A stretch of DNA of 64,000 bases, taken from Nematostella vectensis (lineage: Eukaryota; Cnidaria; Anthozoa; Actiniaria; Edwardsiidae). Where the stretch lies: NCBI RefSeq assembly GCF_932526225.1, contig NC_064034.1, positions 20,088,927 through 20,152,926 on the forward strand. The letters are read 5' to 3'. The translations under genes were made by a program, and so were the position numbers. The notes beneath the pieces were generated by a model. That model had not been told where the DNA came from and ran no database searches. It was given only the letters and a program-made list of their open reading frames with translations. This document shows, in pieces, positions 53,737 to 64,000 of the stretch (its first letter is position 1; each line of letters begins with the position of its first letter).

Positions 53737-54820
53737 AGATAGAATGATAATACGAAGTGCCCTTTTCTGAACAGGCTCTATAGCATCCGATATATAACAT
53801 GGCAGGTTTGCAAAAACCGGACCAGCGTATTTCAGAACGGATCTTATGAGCGAGCAGTATACGATTACCATGTCCACTATGGGCACTCCGCACTTTCTTA
53901 GGGATCTCAATGCATAGAGCCTGCGGTTGGCTTTCTTGACTATATAATCGACGTTGCAAGACCAGTCGTTAGATATGTATACCCCGAGGAGCTTGAACGA
54001 CTTCATGGACTCAATAAGAGCACCAGCCGTGTAGATTGGACGACACACGCAGCTATTATAGTGAAGAAAGTCAACCTCCATGGCCTTACATTTAACAGGA
54101 TTGAGGGACATGTTGTTTTCACTGGCAAATGACTGAATATTGTTTACAATAAAGTTAAGGACAGATGGAGAGTGTCTAGGAATTACTTCCAATACGGTTA
54201 AATCGTCCACATACTTGGCGCGTAAAGGCCAGGACGATAAAAGATCATTTATCATAACCGCCTAGTTGGGTACCCTGTGGAATTCCTCCAAACAGGGGCC
54301 TGGTGCTTGATGCTTTGTTACCAATGGGCACAAATTGTACCCGGCCCTGCAAAAATGGGCGATCCACCGAAGAAGAGCCGGATTGAGGCTAAATTCAGAA
54401 AGCTTGCGCAAAAGGATGCCGTGATCTATCAGATCAAAACCTTTTTTGAAATCGGCAAAGAAAAGCCTTATGCTACAATTCCCTTTATCAAGGGCCTTTA
54501 GGGTAAGATGCAAAAGATAAACAATTGCATGAGATGTTGATTTCCCAGAAACTGCGAACTGCCTAGAGTCAAGCTTGTCTAAAATGTGGGGCAGCGACCT
54601 ATCAAGTGTAAATGATTCCATAACCTTAGCTATTTGACAAGTTAATGATATGGGTCTCAGGTCACTGTCAATTGCCTTGGGAGGTTTCTGTTTTGGTATG
54701 GGACATACCGCTGCAGTCTTGAGGATGAGTGGAACATGGCCCTCTCTAAGTGAAGCATTATAAATGTCACTGATGACTGGAGCCAACTCAAAGGCAAACT
54801 CTACCCAGTGGTACCAGTCT
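53737..54820 (-). pseudogene. Non-LTR retrotransposon reverse transcriptase fragment
   Basis: Two minus-strand frames, 54262-54786 and about 53740-54255. The first has PISLTCQIAKVMES and motif A FFADFKKGFDLIDH. The second has the catalytic YVDD ([15 protein letters not shown]), [10 protein letters not shown] and [14 protein letters not shown], through to VQKRALRII. This is a LINE of the CR1/L2/Jockey type. The frames are separated by a small deletion or shift right after the conserved GIPQGT (near 54262). The endonuclease domain (5') and the last part of the RT domain with the 3' UTR are both missing. The RT frame runs straight into the ATCC repeats. Dead copy, specific to block C. Confidence 0.9.
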
Positions 54821-57599
54821 CACATTCTGTTCTATTACAAAAATATAAAGCTCCAAAATGATAAGTTTTCCACTTACTGATAGATGTAACTTGTGTTATT
54901 TCTCATCAGGAGTTCTTGAGCCTGTCAACTGCCTTTGAGTTACAAAGTTTGGCAAACCTTCTTTCGAATCACAAAGTTTGGCACTCAACTTTCTTCCACA
55001 GTGTTACTCATACGATTCTAGAACTTCCAATTAATAAAAAATGAACAAAGGATTAACATAAAACATCTCCGCCTTTTTGTATACGATAACCAGTTCCCTG
55101 GTTCCGTATCACTTCATATTTAAATTGCTCTATCATTTTTGCGGAGGGCCAAATGCTCATGATTTTTTTTCTAAGACGACAACAAATTTACTTTCAATTT
55201 TTTTTTTCATTTATATGGTATTTTCTGTTTGCACATAGTGGGAGTAGTTCCTAGCGGGAATAGTTCCGTATCACACACAAATTCTGTCGTCTGGTACGAG
55301 CTTTTTCTAATTTGAGAATTAATACAAATATATTTAACATATCACATTCCTTCCTTTTGCTCTTAATTAATGTATAAAAATGATTTTAACTTCGCAATGC
55401 AGCAGGTTAACAAACCAAAAATAGTCAATGGGCTTTCGCTCGCATTTCGGTAACAAATTTATATTGCAAAAACGGTCTGATATAATTCTTCTAAATAAAT
55501 GTCACAGCCCACACAAATACTAAAATGGCAAAAGAAAACTGTAGACGATAATAGGATAAGGTGAGACCTAGAATTTGGTGATTTATTTTGTTAATTTTCG
55601 TGCACGAGAGCTCAACAAAATGCCGTTATGTGAATGCTACGGACGCCAATGCGTTGTTGTCGTTTCTGTAATAACTAGCCTTCTGCGCAGGCATCGCAAA
55701 GACCAGAAAAAGGAAAAAAAAGGATTGGGTTTCCTGTGGCAAAAAAACGGAAGTGACAAACCGGAAGCGCTGCTCCCTCTCTACTTTAGTCTCCCTCCTC
55801 CGCAATTTCGCCACAGGTAACCCATTCTTTCCGTCCTTTTCATTAGGAGTTGCCGGCGTAGGAGGCTATTTTAAAGCCGCATTGTCACCCGTTTACTTCC
55901 GGAGGAACGACGGAAACCTCAACCGTTAAAAGACAAAAGAATCTATTAAAATCCGAGATATTAAACAGGCCATCCGCTGTAAATTATCAATCACATCCTC
56001 AAAGAAACTTCCAATAAACACTTTTCAATATTTTGAAATATTTTTCGCGTTTTCCGTTAAAAATCATCGGAGATTGTTACGTAATCGACCGGAAGTTAAC
56101 TGGTGACAATTTGGCTTTAAGTTAGCCAGCTAATGATTTTAAAAACTATGGTTGATCTTAGCCGTTTTATTTAATCATCCTAGGATATTGATATATCAAT
56201 CATAGTTTCAGTAATTATTTTAATCTAGAATAATATTTTATCGAGCGCTAAAAATATCAAGGAGGTTGTTTTTAAAATGAGTTCTTTATTCAGCCGAATG
56301 ACTGAAATAAAAGGCCCACATAATAAAAATTAAACGTTTTAAATTAACATTACTAGGAATAAAATGATTGAGAACGGTATAATTAAATCAATCCTTTTTG
56401 CGGCTTTATACCTGCAGTCAAACCAAAAACACACTTTGGGCGCAGGGTGATACAGAACTATACCCACGACCTCCGGGAAGCACGAAAAACTAAAAGCAAT
56501 ATGTAAATCGAAAAAATCGCATCAAGCCAGAAAAAAAAAACCCATACACATTAACAGATATTCTTTCTAATAAGCATTCGTATAAAAATTAGGACATTTT
56601 TGTTAAAGGAGGTATAGTTTCATCTGACTTTCGTGACGCGGGTCAGTTCATTGTGGAGTAAACGCCGGTCATTTTAGCAACAATTATTAAAATCGCTTCG
56701 AAACAACAATACTTTCTGAACAAACCATTTGATGAAATAAGCTGGATTTATATCTTAGGAAAGGTGAATAGTTTTGTATCATTTAGGTAGTTTTGGATTG
56801 TTTCAATCTACAATATTCAAGGCAAATAGATAAAAAAAAATGCTGAGTGATATGGAACTAGGACTGCTGCGGAACTGGAGTGTTACACGGTCCGAAAAGG
56901 CTATATTTTGAGAATCGGAGAAAATAAGACAATAAACAAAAACAGAAAACACCCGCCTGCATTGTCCCGAAGAAGAAAAGGCGACCAGGATTGAAATATC
57001 TTCTTTCATTTGGCCTAATTACTATAGCAGAGTAATGCTATCCTCTAAAAGAAAAATATTTTTAAATTTCAAAATTCATTGTCATCATGTTAGAAGTTCC
57101 TTTTATTTTTTATTCTATTTTGGGAGCAGTATTCCATTTATAGTTTTAGTGTATATTCATTATTGAATTTTATTAAAGCGGTTAATCCTAGCGAGTATTT
57201 CTTTGTAACCTGTAACAGGATTCCGTTAAGTGAATGATTTTCGCACGGCTGGACAGAACATGCCTGTCCCGGGGTGGGTGGGGACAGGGGAGACTTCGAT
57301 ATTAAACGTATATAGGCGTTATATAAACGTATATAATAGCACCCTTAAGATACCACCGAGGTAGAAAAAATCTGGGAATTTTCATTTTCACCCCTAAAAG
57401 ACACCCAAGGCTCCAAATTTACACCCTAAAAGATACGACGATGATCCCCGTCCGATGGATATAGGGAGTACCCCCCCCCCCCCCCCCGGGATATATTGCC
57501 GCTCCCCTCGGCTAATCACCCCCGTTGGAAATGAGTGTTGTCATGGATTTTACCACTAAAATGCAAAGAAAATGAAGAGCGTAATTTTGTTGTAAAACT
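54821..57599. other. Mostly unique intergenic DNA
   Basis: To 55080 it matches 22345-22650. 55570-55817 is locally CpG-rich with an open frame ending near a CAG/GTAACC donor-like site, a possible first exon without further support. 57470-57490 has a long C run. Confidence 0.35.
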
Positions 57600-57609
57600 A
57601 GTCTTGTAG

Positions 57610-57727
57610 ATTCTTTGTGTCGGTCACGCACGCACGGCTGCGCGGGAGACTAGATTCCTTACGATTTCCAGGCGTCTCTCAGCCAGTCGGGATTTCCGAC
57701 GACGTGTCAACGATCGGTTCCGAACGG
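57610..57727 (+). promoter_or_regulatory. Possible promoter and first exon
   Basis: A CpG-rich stretch ending GAACGG/GTGAGTAC, a good splice donor. It could be a 5' exon of the plus-strand recombinase-like gene 0.9 kb downstream. No direct evidence connects them. Confidence 0.25.
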
Positions 57728-57799
57728 GTGAGTACTTCATGTAACCATATTAAAGTGTATCATTTTCGTGTATCCATATTATCAGATTATAGTGTTATA

Positions 57800-57921
57800 T
57801 TGTATTGTAAAGTTCAAAACCCTGAAACTCATTTTTAGAATTGTTTACATCATCATTCTCGTCAGGATTAACACCAAAAATCGCTCTAAATTCGCTCGCA
57901 TCGATCGCTAAAGATTCCGCC
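57800..57921 (-). CDS. Possible first coding exon, unknown protein
   Basis: ATG at 57919-57921 in good context (CAAACATGGCGG). It opens with MAESLAIDASEFRAIFG, then an acidic stretch NPDENDDVNNSK. A GTAAAC donor-like site lies after the GAT-GAT codons. It looks like a real N-terminus, but no continuation or family was recognised, and it faces the possible plus-strand exon at 57610. Confidence 0.35.
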
Positions 57922-58598
57922 ATGTTTGCAGTACAGGGGTGACTGATAAGTTTTTGGTCGGCGCTCACGCACTTCATACAATGATAAATTATGCGCAGTT
58001 GGTGGGATTTGATTGGCTAATGTCGTAAGAACAATAGTCCACGTGTTTCCTGCAGCATGAATTCCCTAGGGAGGAGAGGAACGATTGTTTTGAGTTGTAT
58101 GCAAATTGGCCGCTTTTGGCCGCTCCAGGAAAAACGTCACACTTCCGTTTGGCCGCTTTTGGCCGTTTTGATAGTGAAAGGGTTTATCAAATCTCTAATT
58201 TCTTGTCATAAGGAACAGTCAATTATATAATATCACTTGTTTTTCCGCCTGGCTTACAATTATAAAATACTGTTTTTCTCTCATTCTTGTGGTTTCCTTT
58301 CAAAAACAAATACAAAGCAAATACAAAATGAGGAGAAAAGTTGCAGGAATTTTAAAACTAATTTAGAGATTCTTACAAATGTTATAATAATATGACCATG
58401 CCATGCACTTTTCTTAATTTTGTATCACACTCGCACTGCCCGTAGTGGCCTTTGGCAGTGCCTGCAAAGTATGCTGGATTCTCAAGCATGTCGCACTGCA
58501 TGCTTGTTGATAAATACAGGTATATATGCAGACAAAATTGTGCTCCCTCTCTAATATTTTATACATGCGTTTATTAATTATTTCCCTCTTGCTTGTAG

Positions 58599-59419
58599 AT
58601 GACCAAGGCCCTATTTGAGAAGCCATACACCACACATAGCATTAGAAGGTCAGCAGCACGCTGGGCAGCCAGATGTGGTGCTGATGATAGCACAATCAAA
58701 AGGGCTGGTCGCTGGTAAGAACACTTGCCAAAAGCAGAATGACATTAATTTTGTGATGTGATATGAACTTTTGTATGAATATAATAATCAAAGAATGTTA
58801 TTACTGGTGTTGGTTCATTGAAATATACCTTACAGCAGTAACAAAAAACATTAAAATCACTTGATGTCTTTCCAATTGTCCTTCCTGCTCTTCTGCCCTT
58901 GTATTGATATTTTCAGTTTCTACTGGTTGTTAGGCATCTTCTCTTTATAGTCATGAAAGGTCACTTTTGTTGTTGTTCTTGTTGTTTTGGCTTTTGCTTG
59001 CAAATTTTGCCTCTGGGGTAGTAGAATTCACTTTCACTTTCTTTGTTGGTATTCATCGCTTCTTTACCAAAAATCAAAAAGCTTTTGTCTTCAGTTTTTT
59101 TGGGTTATGCTTGCCCTGGTAAAAAAATGCAAGCATGCAAGCTGTCATTGCCATATTATCATATTATTAGTTAGTGAGTGATGTGTTCTTAATTGCTAGT
59201 CTCAGGACTTTTGCACACCCCAGAATGTTTTGCTTATCATGATTTCCTGACGAATTCTAAGTCGTCATACATAACATGTAAATTTTCATCTTTTCTTTTA
59301 GGAAGTCGAGCAGCTTTGAACTTTACACCCAAGACGCAAGAGCAGAAATGATTACTGAACTTCATGACGACAATCCAAGCCAGGACCATCTGCTGTGGAT
59401 GTTCAAGCCCCTCAGATGA
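58599..59419 (+). CDS. Tyrosine-recombinase-like protein, last two exons
   Basis: Exon a (58599-58714) has acceptor CTTGTAG and donor GTAAGA; exon b (59302-59419) has acceptor TTCTTTTAG and ends at TGA. Joined phase 2-to-1, the codon at the junction is Trp. Exon a encodes THSIRRSAARWAARCGADD and IKRAGRW, matching the H-x-x-R box of tyrosine recombinases (Crypton, DIRS and domesticated relatives). Exon b encodes SSSFELYTQDARAE, with a Tyr at the spacing expected for the nucleophile. Upstream exons with the first catalytic Arg were not located, so this may be a gene remnant. Spliced recombinase genes in animals are often domesticated transposon genes. Confidence 0.7.
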
Positions 59420-59499
59420 AGCACCTCCCACTACATGCCATCCAGACAATTATTTCTGCCCTTGCACCTTGGCAGCCTACTGTCAAATCATAGCCATCA

Positions 59500-59665
59500 T
59501 CAAATGCTATCCTACATGGAAGGACAACCATTCAAACCATGGAAGGAAAACCATACAAACCACCCTCCATCAAAGTCATGATCAATGGGACCATGCATGG
59601 AAGGAAAACCATTCAAACCAATGGAGGACAACCATTCAAACCATGGAAGGAAAACCATACAAACC
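59500..59665 (+). repeat. Degenerate ACCATTCAAACCATGGAAGG repeats
   Basis: Several imperfect copies of a ~25-30 bp unit containing CATGGAAGGAAAACCAT. More copies lie at 60280-60415. Confidence 0.8.
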
Positions 59666-59671
59666 ACCATA

Positions 59672-59747
59672 ACATGTAAATTTTCATCTTTTCTTTTAGG
59701 AAGTCGAGCAGCTTTGAACTTTACACCCAAGACGCAAGAGCAGAAAT
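59672..59747 (+). pseudogene. Partial tandem copy of the recombinase last exon
   Basis: About 75 bp identical or nearly so to 59275-59349, including the TTTTCTTTTAG acceptor and the codons to GCAAGAGCAGAAATG, after which it diverges. It could act as an alternative acceptor producing a different C-terminus. Confidence 0.8.
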
Positions 59748-63913
<4,166 letters not shown>

Positions 63914-64000
63914 CAGACTAGTTTTGTTATAGATACAGCCTATTTTTGTCATATTTGCGACATTTGAAACAGTCGTATGTCAGTTTTGCATTTATCCCCT

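Larger units (their letters stand above)
36449..55080 (+). repeat. Segmental duplication, block C
   Basis: The 5' part is the tandem copy of B; from 38353 onward it is also colinear with block A to about 55075. It lacks the OTU element body, the gypsy element and the Polinton. It gained the 50386-50615 insertion, a divergent intron stretch (50928-51760), and the LINE with GGAT tract. Confidence 0.85.

Noticed and set aside
53511-53770. WMDG repeat proteins, and the SIHP tail on the LINE frame
   Set aside because: Translations of the GGAT microsatellite.

Overview
This is a window from an animal nuclear genome. It is AT-rich, has spliced genes with GT-AG introns, and is dominated by transposable elements, minisatellites and segmental duplications. 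A PAN/apple plus fibrinogen-related gene family, a Polinton, a Mag-like Ty3/gypsy element, OTU-bearing transposon debris and a TTAGGG-type telomeric motif together suggest a cnidarian, most likely an anthozoan such as a sea anemone. That assignment is inference; no single marker proves it.

Layout: three related blocks share the same flanks. Block A spans about 0.83-22.65 kb. Blocks B (30.62-36.45 kb) and C (36.45-55.08 kb) are tandem. All are in the same orientation. An 8-kb unrelated stretch of nested MITEs, a SINE-like relic and a telomere-repeat hairpin separates A from B. Within the blocks the order is: short unique DNA, a 29-bp G/T-rich minisatellite (0.7, 3.5 and 5.6 kb in A, B and C), a conserved 1.1-kb segment, a 21-bp minisatellite (1.1 kb in A, 3.9 kb in C), a TIR element, then a minus-strand multi-exon PAN/fibrinogen-like gene. 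B stops inside the first minisatellite.

Block A has accumulated insertions that C lacks, so C works as an internal empty-site control. (1) A 5.5-kb inverted-repeat element (3.27-8.83 kb) carries wrecked integrase-C-terminus, OTU-protease, acidic-repeat and F-box-like coding; the 21-bp minisatellite is its right inverted repeat. (2) A Ty3/gypsy element (9907-14417) has identical LTRs and a 5-bp target duplication, and is nested in a second TIR element. (3) A 5.2-kb internally deleted Polinton (16289-21462) has a 6-bp target duplication and sits in intron 1 of the PAN/fibrinogen gene. C instead carries a 3'-truncated LINE joined to a GGAT microsatellite and a short insertion with an AAGTCT-like tail.

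The right end (55.1-64 kb) is mostly unique. It holds the last two exons of a tyrosine-recombinase-like gene (58599-59419) with a partial tandem copy of the last exon, a possible first exon on the minus strand near 57.9 kb, and a CAGA microsatellite. Host genes supported: two copies of the PAN/fibrinogen gene and the 3' part of the recombinase-like gene. Nearly everything else that looks open is transposon-derived or a minisatellite artefact.
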